64,000 bases of DNA, from the NCBI RefSeq assembly GCF_004104375.1, contig NZ_QOVM01000002.1, forward strand, positions 124,001 to 188,000, in the 5' to 3' direction. The translations under genes and the position numbers were made by a program. The stretch is from Leeuwenhoekiella aequorea. GTDB taxonomy: Bacteria > Bacteroidota > Bacteroidia > Flavobacteriales > Flavobacteriaceae. This document shows positions 53,743 through 63,024 of this stretch, in pieces (position 1 is the stretch's first letter; every line of letters begins with the position of its first letter). Below the pieces are notes generated by a model. That model searched no databases and had not been told where the DNA came from. It worked only from the letters and a program-made list of their open reading frames with translations.

Positions 53743-54774
53743 TTAATTATTGTGGTTCGCAATTACTTCTGCACCATCTGTAATGGCAGTTACATAATTG
53801 AAACCAGCATCATACATCTGTTGGGCAGCACTTAATGCTCGCTTTCCACTTTGACAAAATATATAGTAAGTTTCAAATTTATTTAGTTGGTTCATTTTCT
53901 GGTTCAACTCTAAAATTGGAATTTCTATTAGCTGATTAAAATTGACTCTTGGTAACTCATCCAGTTCCCGAACATCTATAAAAGTCCCGGCGTCTGGTTG
54001 GTTATTATTAAAACCTGCTGTGTTTACGTCTTGTCTCATATGTGATTTCTCAAAAAAATCTTGAGAGATTTCTGCTCTTTCCGTTTTTGTAAATTCAAAA
54101 CACTGTTGATTTGCTGTAAGGGTATTGTACATTATTAATTTTCCAGATAACACATCCCCAATTCCAAGAATCACCTTTATAACCTCTTGAGCCTGAATTA
54201 ATCCAATAAAACCCACACAGGTACCTAATACACCTGCCTCTGCACAATTAGGAACTTCAGCAGCTTTAGGAAATAGACATCTATACGTAGGACCATTCTT
54301 ATAATTAAATACCGAGACTTGTCCTTCAAAACGATGAATACTTGCGTAAACAATTGGTTTATTACATAAAACAGCAGTATCATTGATTAAATACCGCGAA
54401 CTAATTCTATCTGTTGCATCAACAATAACATCATATTCTTCAACTATTTTATGGGCATTCAATCCTGTTAAGTAGGTCGAATATGTATCAATCATAACAT
54501 CTGGCCTTTGCATCAATAAAAACTGCTTTGCTTCGTCCACTTTGTATTTACCTACAGAATCTGGTGTATAAAGAATTTGTCTATGCAAATTGCTAGGATC
54601 TACACGGTCGCCATCTATAATACCTATGCGCCCTATTCCCGAACCTACTAAATAGGGCAGTAGTGCACATCCTAATCCACCGGCACCCACAACCAGAATG
54701 CGGGCATCAGCTAGCTTTTTTTGTCCTGATTCCCCAATCTCGGGTAAAATTATTTGTCTTTGATAGTTGCTCAT
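53743..54774 (-). CDS. MoeB/ThiF-type MoaD adenylyltransferase with C-terminal rhodanese domain
   Basis: E1-like enzyme that adenylates the C-terminus of MoaD for sulfur loading. The ThiF domain (about 1-235) has RQIILPEIGESGQKKL, the nucleotide loop VVGAGGLGCALLPYL, and DGDRVDPSNLHRQILY. A rhodanese domain follows (about 255-343) with the sulfur-carrier loop CQSGKRA, so one protein can activate MoaD and pass sulfur. The usual zinc-binding Cys pairs are reduced: the CYRC site reads TYRC and the second CxxC is missing. It sits nine bases after moaD, its likely partner. Confidence 0.9.
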   Translation of the reverse strand: MSNYQRQIILPEIGESGQKKLADARILVVGAGGLGCALLPYLVGSGIGRIGIIDGDRVDPSNLHRQILYTPDSVGKYKVDEAKQFLLMQRPDVMIDTYSTYLTGLNAHKIVEEYDVIVDATDRISSRYLINDTAVLCNKPIVYASIHRFEGQVSVFNYKNGPTYRCLFPKAAEVPNCAEAGVLGTCVGFIGLIQAQEVIKVILGIGDVLSGKLIMYNTLTANQQCFEFTKTERAEISQDFFEKSHMRQDVNTAGFNNNQPDAGTFIDVRELDELPRVNFNQLIEIPILELNQKMNQLNKFETYYIFCQSGKRALSAAQQMYDAGFNYVTAITDGAEVIANHNN

Positions 54775-54782
54775 AATTTTGG

Positions 54783-55022
54783 TTAACCTCCAGCAAAAGG
54801 AGGAAGTAATGCGAGGGTATCACCATCATTTAGGTTTACTTGTTCGTTACAATCAATTATTCTTTGATTTACGGCTATTTGATAGGGAATGTGATCGAGA
54901 TCATAGCCACTACTTATTTCCTTTATCAAATCAGTTACATTTATATTCTCAAGATCGCGGGTCTCCTCACTAGTTTCAAAAACCTCTGCTAGTTGTCCAA
55001 AATACTTTAAAGTAATTGTCAT
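54783..55022 (-). CDS. moaD: molybdopterin synthase sulfur-carrier subunit MoaD
   Basis: A 79-residue ubiquitin-like sulfur carrier ending in PPFAGG. The terminal Gly-Gly is adenylated and thiocarboxylated. The N-terminal strand ITLKYFGQLAEVF and the DTLALLPPFAGG end fit the family. The start codon shares one base with the mobA stop (TAATG), so the two are translationally coupled. Works with MoaE and the MoeB-like enzyme in the same operon. Confidence 0.93.
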   Translation of the reverse strand: MTITLKYFGQLAEVFETSEETRDLENINVTDLIKEISSGYDLDHIPYQIAVNQRIIDCNEQVNLNDGDTLALLPPFAGG

Positions 55023-55597
55023 TATTTAATATTATTTTCAAGTTCTTTCAATTCTAGAGGTGTATTTATATTACTTAAAGAGCGTGCATCATCAATTTCT
55101 ATTTTTTGAAAATTTTGTTCCTTAACAAAATTCATCACTTTCAAATCGTTATTATCTAATGCGTCTTCTAACTTTTTTAATAAGCTCTTTTTATAAAATC
55201 CTACTAGAGGATGATCTTTTCCGTTTGCAGTTGCGTAAACAACTTCTTTTTCAGGCAAAGCTTTTGAATGAAGAGTTGTAAGTGTTTGAGTATTAAATAA
55301 TGGAATATCACAACTAAGGATCAAAATGCTTTCCTTTTTACAGTCTGCTAAAGCCGAATGTATTCCAGCTAAAGGACCTTTATTGATATAAATATCCGGT
55401 AAAATTTTATATCCCAATTCTGAATAATTTTCATTTTCAGTAATCAACTTTACTAACATATTTTTAGATTGTAAAACACTAGTAATAAGCTCTATAAATG
55501 TCTTTTCTTGAAGCTTTACTAAACCTTTTTCCGAAGTCATTCTACTGCTTTTTCCTCCACATAATATGTAAACCGGAATCTGATCTAATGGTTCCAT
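55022..55597 (-). CDS. mobA: molybdenum cofactor guanylyltransferase MobA
   Basis: MobA links GMP to molybdopterin to give the guanine-dinucleotide form used by the DMSO-reductase family of oxidoreductases. Motifs are VYILCGGKSSRMTSEKGLV (the nucleotide loop GGxSxRM...K near residues 13-26), NKGPLAGIHSAL, ILILSCDIPLF and DHPLVGFYKKSL. The length of 191 is typical. The need for a guanylylated cofactor fits the YdeP-type oxidoreductase divergent from this operon. The stop overlaps the moaD start by one base. Confidence 0.93.
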   Translation of the reverse strand: MEPLDQIPVYILCGGKSSRMTSEKGLVKLQEKTFIELITSVLQSKNMLVKLITENENYSELGYKILPDIYINKGPLAGIHSALADCKKESILILSCDIPLFNTQTLTTLHSKALPEKEVVYATANGKDHPLVGFYKKSLLKKLEDALDNNDLKVMNFVKEQNFQKIEIDDARSLSNINTPLELKELENNIK

Positions 55598-55607
55598 ATT
55601 TGTATTA

Positions 55608-55943
55608 TTACAATTGATAGAGCTTTTTAAATTCTGTATTTAAAAAATCTTCGCAGGCTGCATTTAACGTTTCAAAATTTACAATCATTTTTTTTCCATA
55701 TGGAGTTAATGTTGTTCCGCCACCATCTTTCCCTCCGGTGTTAGTAATTACCAATGCGTCTTGCGAACTTACATTCATTGAATTAATAAGTTTCCAAGCC
55801 TTTTTATAAGACATATTTAATTCTTTTGCTGCAGCTGAAATAGAATTGGTTTCTTCAATTTTTTTTAATAGCTGAACACGTCCATATCCTAAAAACACAT
55901 TTTCATTATCCTCGATCCATATTCTACTTTTGATGCTTTTCAT
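55608..55943 (-). CDS. ModE-like winged-helix regulator (no TOBE domain)
   Basis: DNA-binding protein of 111 residues matching the N-terminal domain of ModE: LGYGRVQLLKKIEETNSISAAAKELNMSYKKAWKLINSMN (in pieces; the helix-turn-helix near residues 30-55) and the ModE wing signature NTGGKDGGGTTLTPYG. The molybdate-binding TOBE domains of E. coli ModE are absent, so ligand sensing must work differently. It lies two bases after moeA inside the Moco operon. A palindrome of ModE-box form lies upstream of that operon, which suggests autoregulation. Confidence 0.9.
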   Translation of the reverse strand: MKSIKSRIWIEDNENVFLGYGRVQLLKKIEETNSISAAAKELNMSYKKAWKLINSMNVSSQDALVITNTGGKDGGGTTLTPYGKKMIVNFETLNAACEDFLNTEFKKLYQL

Positions 55944-55945
55944 AA

Positions 55946-57121
55946 CTAATAATTGAGATCTAAATAACTTACTGAATCACCTATCTCTAAATCCTCTATC
56001 TGTTCAGGAACAATTAATAATGCGTTACTATTTGCAAAAGTATTAAGCATAGAGCTCGCTTGTCCTGTAAAAGGGGTGATCTCATTGTTATAGACACCAG
56101 CTTTTAGAAAAAGTGTTTTGCTATGAATGTTTTTAATTTTTTCAGTTAAAAATGCGGTACGTTTTTCTAAAAACGGATTGAGACTGCCCGATCTTTTTTG
56201 TATATGTGGTAATACGTATGCATAAAAACAAGATAAACTTGAAGCAGGATTACCTGGAAGTCCAAATACAGATTTTGATCCCTTAGTACCAAACCATAGC
56301 GGTTTGCCGGGCTTTTGATTAACTTTATAAAAGTACTCTTCAATTTCGTTTTGCTGAAATGCCTCTCGTACAAAATCAAAATCTCCTACAGAGATTCCTC
56401 CCGAAACAAGAAGGATATCGGCGCTCTTGAGTGCATTGTGTACTGCATCGATTGTTTGAGACAAACTGTCTTCAACTTTTACTATTTGAATGTCAAAAAC
56501 ACCCAATCGTTTTAAAGCAGTTTCAAGCATTATCCCATTGCTTTCATAGATATGATTAGGCTTTAGAACAGTCCCTCGTTTTTGCAATTCGTTTCCGGTT
56601 GTTAATATGCAAATTTTAGGTTTTTGATATGCTTTTATATGGGTTAAACCCAGACCGGCCATAAATCCTATAGATGCTTCGTTTATTTTATGTCCAGTTT
56701 TTAGTACTGTAGTTCCTGCTTTTAACTGTTCTGCAATAGGCCGAACATTTGCACCAAGTGCAGGAAGTTTTTCAATATGTATAGAATCACCATCCCGATT
56801 AACGTGTTCTTGAATTACCACCGTATCTGCACCATCAGGAAGCGGTGCGCCTGTAAAAATCCGAATGGCCTCACCAGATTTGACTTGCGGAGTTATAGAA
56901 TCTCCTGCTTGAACCTGACCAATAACTTTAAGATGTTTGTCGCCCGTATTAATAAAGGCATAACCGTCCATTGCAGATTGGCGAAATGAAGGTAGTGAAA
57001 TAGGAGCTACACAATCTTCAGCTAAAAAATACCCTAAACTGTTTTCAAGTTCGATGTTACAAACAGGTAACTTTTCGGCATATTTTATAACAAGAGTTTG
57101 TGCTTCAGAAACAGATATCAT
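55946..57121 (-). CDS. moeA: molybdopterin molybdotransferase MoeA
   Basis: MoeA inserts molybdate into adenylated molybdopterin. Family segments are SLPSFRQSAMDGYAF, GEAIRIFTGAPLPDGADTVVIQE (in two pieces), GLTHIKAYQKPKICILTTGNEL, the MoCF loop ILLVSGGISVGDFDFV, and GKPLWFGTKGSKSVFGLPGNPASSLSCF (in pieces). The length of 391 is normal. It is the first gene of the Moco operon; a ModE-type palindrome ends only 10 bases upstream of its ATG. Confidence 0.95.
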   Translation of the reverse strand: MISVSEAQTLVIKYAEKLPVCNIELENSLGYFLAEDCVAPISLPSFRQSAMDGYAFINTGDKHLKVIGQVQAGDSITPQVKSGEAIRIFTGAPLPDGADTVVIQEHVNRDGDSIHIEKLPALGANVRPIAEQLKAGTTVLKTGHKINEASIGFMAGLGLTHIKAYQKPKICILTTGNELQKRGTVLKPNHIYESNGIMLETALKRLGVFDIQIVKVEDSLSQTIDAVHNALKSADILLVSGGISVGDFDFVREAFQQNEIEEYFYKVNQKPGKPLWFGTKGSKSVFGLPGNPASSLSCFYAYVLPHIQKRSGSLNPFLEKRTAFLTEKIKNIHSKTLFLKAGVYNNEITPFTGQASSMLNTFANSNALLIVPEQIEDLEIGDSVSYLDLNY

Positions 57122-57130
57122 ATTTAGAGG

Positions 57131-57154
57131 CGTTATGTCTTAGCGAATATAACG
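57131..57154. promoter_or_regulatory. ModE-box-like operator upstream of moeA
   Basis: The 24-base palindrome CGTTATGT-N8-ATATAACG (arms 57131-57138 and 57147-57154) has seven of eight arm positions symmetric. It matches the known E. coli ModE site pattern (CGnTATAT and ATATnACG arms). It lies 10-33 bases before the moeA ATG in the moeA/ydeP divergent gap, close enough to block transcription of the operon that encodes the ModE-like protein. Confidence 0.7.
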
Positions 57155-57396
57155 ATTGTTTATTTGCAAGTTTTTAAAGTAGGATGGGTTTAACAGCAAT
57201 TTTGGTTTTTATAAATTAAGTCAAGAGCACTGTATTTAGTGTTTCATTAGTATTTCAGGGTTTAAAAATTGTTTAAATTGAAAACCGAAATTATCAATTC
57301 TCTTTGTACTTAAACCGCGTATCTAATATTTTAGTTTGTAGTTTTTTATTATAAAATTCAGAAAAATGATAATTGAAAATTCTCAATAATTTTACT

Positions 57397-59715
57397 ATGT
57401 CTCAAAACTTTAAGCGTAATATTTCACTAACTGGAGCTGAAGAATTTACAAATATTAAATTGGGTGATCCTGTTCGCGACGCAGCAGGGATGTTAGGTGT
57501 GAAAGAAGCACTTAAGCACGGCTTTAAAGAGATGGGAGTTTTACGTTCTATGGGGGCGCTTCTTAAAATGAATCAAAAAGATGGATTTGACTGCCCCAGT
57601 TGTGCTTGGCCAGATCCTGAAAAGAGATCATCTGTTGCAGAATATTGTGAGAATGGTGCAAAAGCACTCGCCGATGAATCAACTACCGATAAAATAGGTG
57701 CAGATATGTTTAAGAAATGGTCTGTGGAAGAGTTGTCTCATTTATCGGACTACGAACTGAATAAATTTGGTCGTTTAGTAGAGCCTCTTGTGCTTAGGCC
57801 GGGAAGTTTACATTACGAATCGATAAGCTGGGATGACGCGTATAAACTCATTGCAGACGAACTAAAGAAATTAGACTCACCAGACGAAGCTATATTTTAT
57901 ACCTCAGGTAGATCAAGCAACGAGGCGGCTTTTCTTTACGGAACATTTGCTCGTGCTTTTGGCACAAATAATATGCCCGATTGTTCAAATATGTGCCATG
58001 AGTCTAGTGGTGTAGCACTTGGTGAAACGCTAGGAATAGGTAAAGGTTCTACTGTTTTAGAAGATTTATACGAAGCAGAAGTTATTATCATAGCAGGTCA
58101 AAATCCGGGGACAAATCACCCGAGAATGCTTTCTGCTTTAGAGAAGTGTAAAAATAATGGTGGTAAAATTATAAGTATAAATCCATTAGAAGAATCCGGA
58201 CTTGTAAATTTTAAAAATCCGCAGCATTTAAGTGGCGTTATTGGGAGTGGTGTAGATATGGCAGATGTTCACCTTCCTGTTAATATTAATCAAGACATCC
58301 CACTTATTAAATTGATACTAAAAAAGCTTGCGATTCTTGATTCAGTTGACAAATCGGTTTTTGATCATGTATTTATTGAAAAGTACACCAGTGGTTACGA
58401 TACGCTAATTGCAGACCTTATGCAATACGATGAGAAAGATTTGCTTAAACGTACCGGTGTAGATGAATCTGCAATAAATAAAACAGTAGCATTACTTCGG
58501 CATTCTTCTAAAATTATTATTTGCTGGGCAATGGGACTCACTCAACACAAAAATGGCGTTGAGAATATTAGAGAATTTGTAAACCTATTGCTATTAAAAG
58601 GAGCATTAGGAAAGCCTGGAGCAGGAACTTGCCCTGTACGCGGACACAGCAATGTACAAGGAGATAGGAGCGTAGGGATACAACATTTTGTTGATAAGGA
58701 TATGAATGCTCGTATTGAGAAATATATGCATTTTACACCACCTTCGGAACAAGGTCTCGATGTTGTAGAATCGATGCAAGCCATGCATAATGGAAAAGCT
58801 AAAGCCTTTTTATGTCTGGGCGGAAACTTCTTAATGGCCGCTTCAGATACAAAATATACGGCTGAAGCTTTACAGAATTGCAATTTAACGGTGCAAATAA
58901 GTACTAAATTAAATCGAACTCATTTAGTAACCGGTAAAACCGGAATTATATTACCAACGTTAGGTCGATCTGAAAAAGATGAGCAAAATGGTAAAAGACG
59001 GTATTTTACGGTTGAAAACAGTATGGGTAAAATAAGCCAGTCAAAAGGTGTATTGAAACCTGCATCAGATAATGTGCGTTCTGAACCACAAATTATAGCA
59101 GAGCTTGCAGATGCTTACTTTGAGAATCATCCGTTAGACTGGAAAGCAATGGGTGAAGATTATGAGATAATAAGAAATTATATAGATCTTGTCGCAAAAG
59201 GTTTTGAAGATACAGCTAAAAAATCTGAGGGACACGGTTACTATCTACCTAACAATGTGCGTAATCTAGACTTTAGTATGTTACCTAAAGGTAAAGCTCA
59301 ACTGACCATAAATAAACTTCCAGAGCATGTATTAGCTCCAGATGAATTGATGTTGATGACTATACGATCTCACGATCAATTTAATACAACTATTTATGGT
59401 CTTGATGATCGCTATAGAGGTGTTTATAATGAACGTAGAGTTGTTTTTATGAATCAAAAGGATATGGATGCGAGAGGACTTAAAAAACTTGATGTTGTAA
59501 ATCTTACAAGTACTTATGATGGGATTGTACGAAAAGCAAATAAGTTCTTAATAATACCCTATAAAATCCCTACAGGTAATATAGCGGCATATTTCCCGGA
59601 AACTAATTTACTCGTTCCCTATAACCATTTTGCAAAGCGTAGCAATACGCCAATAAGTAAATCTGTACGAGTTAGGGTTTATAAAAAAGAATCAAATCCC
59701 GTGGCGATTGATTAA
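57397..59715 (+). CDS. FdhF/YdeP-family molybdopterin oxidoreductase
   Basis: Large molybdopterin enzyme of the YdeP group within the DMSO-reductase family. The N-terminal region has DCPSCAWPDPEKRS. The core begins at about 150, with FYTSGRSSNEAAFLYGTFARAFGTNNMPDCSNMCHESSG (in pieces), IIAGQNPGTNHPRML and a WAMGLTQHKNGV segment; the C-terminal MopB-binding domain has LMTIRSHDQFNTTIYG. No Tat or Sec signal is seen, so it is cytoplasmic. The four-Cys Fe-S motif of formate dehydrogenases is missing. The ATG at 57397 is preferred over a TTG 24 bases upstream. It is divergent from, and probably served by, the Moco operon. In E. coli ydeP is linked to acid resistance; the substrate is unknown. Confidence 0.9.
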   Translation: MSQNFKRNISLTGAEEFTNIKLGDPVRDAAGMLGVKEALKHGFKEMGVLRSMGALLKMNQKDGFDCPSCAWPDPEKRSSVAEYCENGAKALADESTTDKIGADMFKKWSVEELSHLSDYELNKFGRLVEPLVLRPGSLHYESISWDDAYKLIADELKKLDSPDEAIFYTSGRSSNEAAFLYGTFARAFGTNNMPDCSNMCHESSGVALGETLGIGKGSTVLEDLYEAEVIIIAGQNPGTNHPRMLSALEKCKNNGGKIISINPLEESGLVNFKNPQHLSGVIGSGVDMADVHLPVNINQDIPLIKLILKKLAILDSVDKSVFDHVFIEKYTSGYDTLIADLMQYDEKDLLKRTGVDESAINKTVALLRHSSKIIICWAMGLTQHKNGVENIREFVNLLLLKGALGKPGAGTCPVRGHSNVQGDRSVGIQHFVDKDMNARIEKYMHFTPPSEQGLDVVESMQAMHNGKAKAFLCLGGNFLMAASDTKYTAEALQNCNLTVQISTKLNRTHLVTGKTGIILPTLGRSEKDEQNGKRRYFTVENSMGKISQSKGVLKPASDNVRSEPQIIAELADAYFENHPLDWKAMGEDYEIIRNYIDLVAKGFEDTAKKSEGHGYYLPNNVRNLDFSMLPKGKAQLTINKLPEHVLAPDELMLMTIRSHDQFNTTIYGLDDRYRGVYNERRVVFMNQKDMDARGLKKLDVVNLTSTYDGIVRKANKFLIIPYKIPTGNIAAYFPETNLLVPYNHFAKRSNTPISKSVRVRVYKKESNPVAID

Positions 59716-59790
59716 CCTCACTATTATCAGTGCAGTAAGATATTTTGAAAAAAGTTGAATACTTTGTGAAGAACTTAAAATTTGTGCAGT

Positions 59791-60207
59791 TTATAAACTC
59801 CCGTGCTCCTCGAGGTTCTTAATAATATGTACAAGTTCCCCTTTTTTAATAGGCTTAATAATGTAATCAGAAATTTCGTTGAGACTTTTGGCTCGTTCAA
59901 TATCTACAGGATCTACGGAGGAAGATACCATATAAATGATGATTTTTTTATTTACCTCTGGTTTGATCTTTATGTATTCTTCCATGAACTGAAAACCATC
60001 CATTATGGGCATATTCACATCTAGAAAAATTACATCAGGAAGTTCATTTTGTTTGTTTAGGTTACCTATCATAAAGTCGAGAGCCTCTTCACCGTCAGAG
60101 AAAAGAATAATTTTCTTAGATAAGTTTAAAGATTCTAGGATTTTAATCATTGTAAATTGATAGATGTCATCATCATCAACAATACAAATATTAAAAGGGT
60201 CTTTCAT
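59791..60207 (-). CDS. single-domain response regulator (CheY/Rcp1-like)
   Basis: Receiver-only protein of 138 residues with the acidic pocket VDDDDIYQ, phospho-acceptor Asp63 in IFLDVNMPIMDG, a Ser switch position (VSSSVD) and the Lys in DYIIKPIKKGE. There is no output domain. It starts two bases after the stop of the PAS histidine kinase, so it is its partner in the same transcript. Rcp-type regulators commonly follow PAS or phytochrome kinases in flavobacteria, and its downstream target is unknown. Confidence 0.93.
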   Translation of the reverse strand: MKDPFNICIVDDDDIYQFTMIKILESLNLSKKIILFSDGEEALDFMIGNLNKQNELPDVIFLDVNMPIMDGFQFMEEYIKIKPEVNKKIIIYMVSSSVDPVDIERAKSLNEISDYIIKPIKKGELVHIIKNLEEHGSL

Positions 60208-60209
60208 AA

Positions 60210-62852
60210 TTAATTTAAGTTAATAATAAAGGTTGTGCCTTCGTTAACCTTACTTTTTGCGGCTATTGTACCACCCATTGCCTCGACCTGCATTTTAGTC
60301 ATAAATAATCCCACGCCCTTAGCCTCGGGATGTCTATGGAATACTTTATTAAGCCCGAAAAGTTTATTTCCGTTTCTCATCAAATCTATTCCAAGACCAT
60401 TGTCTTCAAAACTCAATATAATCTTTTTATCGATAATTTGAGACATTATATGGAGTTTGGGTAGTTTTTCTTTAGAACGGTATTTTATAGCATTACTCAT
60501 TAAATTAAGAAATATACTCTCTAAATATACTTTATTATAAGATACCTTTTTTAGAGCTTCAAAATCTGAAGTTATTTGAATATTAGATTGAATAATTTCA
60601 CCACTAAGTATTTCCTGAGTTTTACTTAGAACTGATTCTAAAGAAATTACCTCTAGAGCTTTATCTGTCTCACTTTTTGTTTTTAATGCTTCAATTAACG
60701 TGTTTAAAGTAAGTGTGAGATGATTAATTACTTTTTCAAACTTTTCAAATAAAATATCCTTTTCTTCATCAGTGTCTGATGTATTGTAAAATTCTAATAA
60801 CGAATTAAGATTACTTACTGGGGCTCTAAGATTATGAGAAGTGATATGAACAAAATCTGCTAGTTGGGTATTTTGAGCAGTAAGTTTATTCGCAAGGACT
60901 TCAAGGTTCTCTTTGGCCTCAAGTATTTTTCTCGATGCTTGTTTTTGAGTAGTTATGTCGCGTATAGCTGCTGAAACTAACAAACCTTCTTCAGTTTGTA
61001 ATGGACTTAAACTTATTTGAATTGGGATTTCTATACCTTCCTTATTAATTCCATATAAATCTTTACCGCTACCTACGCCAAATGCTTTTACTTTTGGCTT
61101 CGCAAAAAATCCATTACGAAGACCTATATGCGCATTATTACCAGTAAAACGTTTGGGAATAAGAATTTCTACGGGCTTGTTAAATAACTCATCAAGAGTA
61201 TAACCAAATAGCTTTTCAGCTTGATTATTAATAAGTTGAATTTTACCCTTCTCATTTACAATAACCATTGCATCAGGAGCAGATTCTAGTAAGCCTCTAA
61301 ACTTATTTTCTGCCATCTTGTTAGTCGTTACATCAAGACAGGTTCCCACGAGTTCGATGACTTTCCCTTCCTGATTTTTTGTAGTAACCGCAGATAGTTG
61401 AATAATTTTTAAAGTGCCATCTTTCAATCTAATTCGATGTACAACCTTATTAAAATCCAAACCATTTAGACATTCTTTAATGCTCTTATTAACTTTATCG
61501 AAATCTTCGGGATGTATAAACGAAAAATAGGAATCGATTTTTAATTCGGATTCTTTATCAACTCCAAAAATTTTATACATATTATCAGACCATATAAGTC
61601 TGTTTGTAACTACATCCCACTGCCAATTACCCATCAGTGTAATTTTTTCAGCAAAATTTAAAAGTTGGTTTTTCCGCAGTAATTCGTCCTGGGCTTTTTT
61701 GCGCTCTGTTATATCAAATGAGACACCTAAAATTCCTATAGGATTGCCGGTGTCATCTTTTATGGTATTTAAAGTGAGTTGTACTGGGAATGATAAACCA
61801 TCCTTACGCTTAAAAATCCATTCTCGACTGTCTGTAAAATTAGAGGTTTTAGGAGTGGCTGAAGACTTGCCGGTACCAATTTGTAAAGAATTTAATAGTT
61901 CTTTTAACTTTGGAATTTCATCTTCTATGTGAAAAATTTCTAAGGAATGTTTCCCCACCAATTCTGAAGCAGAATATCCTAAAAGTAATTCTGCAGCGCT
62001 ATTAAAATGGTTGATAATACCCCTTTTGTCTGTTGTAATAATTGCGATAGATCCAGAGTTAAAAATCGCATTCATTTCTCGATTTGCCTTATTGAGAGCT
62101 ATTTGAGAGCGTTTTATAGTATCTATATCTTGAAACATCCCCGATAATCGCACACATTTACCATCTACCATTTCTGGCTGGCCTATAGATCTAGCCCACA
62201 CCGTCAATCCCTTAGCCGTAATAATCTCAACTTCAATATCAAAGGCTTCACCTTGATTTATAGCATTATTAACGGCATTTGTAATAGCCAATCTACTAGC
62301 TCCTTCTTTATAAAAATCGATACTAGATTCAACATTTGGTTTATGGCTTTCTGATATTTCGTGTATTTCATAAACCACCTTACTCCAGAACACTTCCTGT
62401 GTTAAAACATTTACTTCCCAAATGCCTATACGCGCAATCTCATTTGTTTTTTCAAGAACTTTCTCTATACGTTCCTTTTCAAAATCACGTTTTTTGAGAG
62501 AGGTAATATCGCCGGAATGTATAATTATACCACCTACATTCTTATCTGAATCATACCAAGGGCGAACATCCCAATAAATCCATTGGACAGTTCCGTCAGC
62601 TCTAACGAATTCTGCTCCGTCGCAAATATCTATGGCTCCATTGAGACATTTTTGATGATTTTCTTTCCATTCTTCACTAATTTCAGGAAAAACCTCATAA
62701 TGTGAACACCCTATAATTTCTTGATTTTCGAGTTTATAATCTGTTATCCATTTTTTTGATACAGCTAAGTAAATCATATTTTTATCGAGCATAGCGATAG
62801 CCGTTGGTGCTTGCTCAATTAAAATTTTATTATAGGATTCAAAATTTTCCAA
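60210..62852 (-). CDS. multi-PAS sensor histidine kinase
   Basis: Soluble sensor kinase of 880 residues with five PAS domains in tandem, at about 7-120, 130-248, 252-385, 392-508 and 512-635 (the third and fifth end in DITERKKAQ and DITTQKQAS). A short coiled linker leads to the phospho-acceptor His673 in ITSHNLRAPVSNL, then an ATPase domain with NLMSNAIKYRS, DNGLGID and KGVGLFMTK. No membrane helix or signal peptide is seen, so the signal is cytoplasmic; ligand or cofactor is unknown. The receiver gene follows at once. Confidence 0.93.
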   Translation of the reverse strand: MENFESYNKILIEQAPTAIAMLDKNMIYLAVSKKWITDYKLENQEIIGCSHYEVFPEISEEWKENHQKCLNGAIDICDGAEFVRADGTVQWIYWDVRPWYDSDKNVGGIIIHSGDITSLKKRDFEKERIEKVLEKTNEIARIGIWEVNVLTQEVFWSKVVYEIHEISESHKPNVESSIDFYKEGASRLAITNAVNNAINQGEAFDIEVEIITAKGLTVWARSIGQPEMVDGKCVRLSGMFQDIDTIKRSQIALNKANREMNAIFNSGSIAIITTDKRGIINHFNSAAELLLGYSASELVGKHSLEIFHIEDEIPKLKELLNSLQIGTGKSSATPKTSNFTDSREWIFKRKDGLSFPVQLTLNTIKDDTGNPIGILGVSFDITERKKAQDELLRKNQLLNFAEKITLMGNWQWDVVTNRLIWSDNMYKIFGVDKESELKIDSYFSFIHPEDFDKVNKSIKECLNGLDFNKVVHRIRLKDGTLKIIQLSAVTTKNQEGKVIELVGTCLDVTTNKMAENKFRGLLESAPDAMVIVNEKGKIQLINNQAEKLFGYTLDELFNKPVEILIPKRFTGNNAHIGLRNGFFAKPKVKAFGVGSGKDLYGINKEGIEIPIQISLSPLQTEEGLLVSAAIRDITTQKQASRKILEAKENLEVLANKLTAQNTQLADFVHITSHNLRAPVSNLNSLLEFYNTSDTDEEKDILFEKFEKVINHLTLTLNTLIEALKTKSETDKALEVISLESVLSKTQEILSGEIIQSNIQITSDFEALKKVSYNKVYLESIFLNLMSNAIKYRSKEKLPKLHIMSQIIDKKIILSFEDNGLGIDLMRNGNKLFGLNKVFHRHPEAKGVGLFMTKMQVEAMGGTIAAKSKVNEGTTFIINLN

Positions 62853-63024
62853 AATTTCTAATTTAGTGATAAAACTTTATAGACTCTAGTTTTCACGAGG
62901 TAATAGGGACAATTGCAAATTAAAATAAACTTAATCTATTATTAACATTTATTATTTACATATATGTAGGATTTTTTAGAAGTCACCTCTGTTTATAAAG
63001 CACTTGCCTATTCTAAAGAATTAG

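Noticed and set aside
58542-58883. 113-codon minus-strand frame inside the YdeP-type gene
   Set aside because: It is antisense to a conserved molybdopterin-binding region and has no signal or family match.
57397-59715. Calling the molybdopterin enzyme a formate dehydrogenase
   Set aside because: The N-terminal four-Cys 4Fe-4S motif and the usual Cys/SeCys context of formate dehydrogenases are not seen; the pattern fits the YdeP group.
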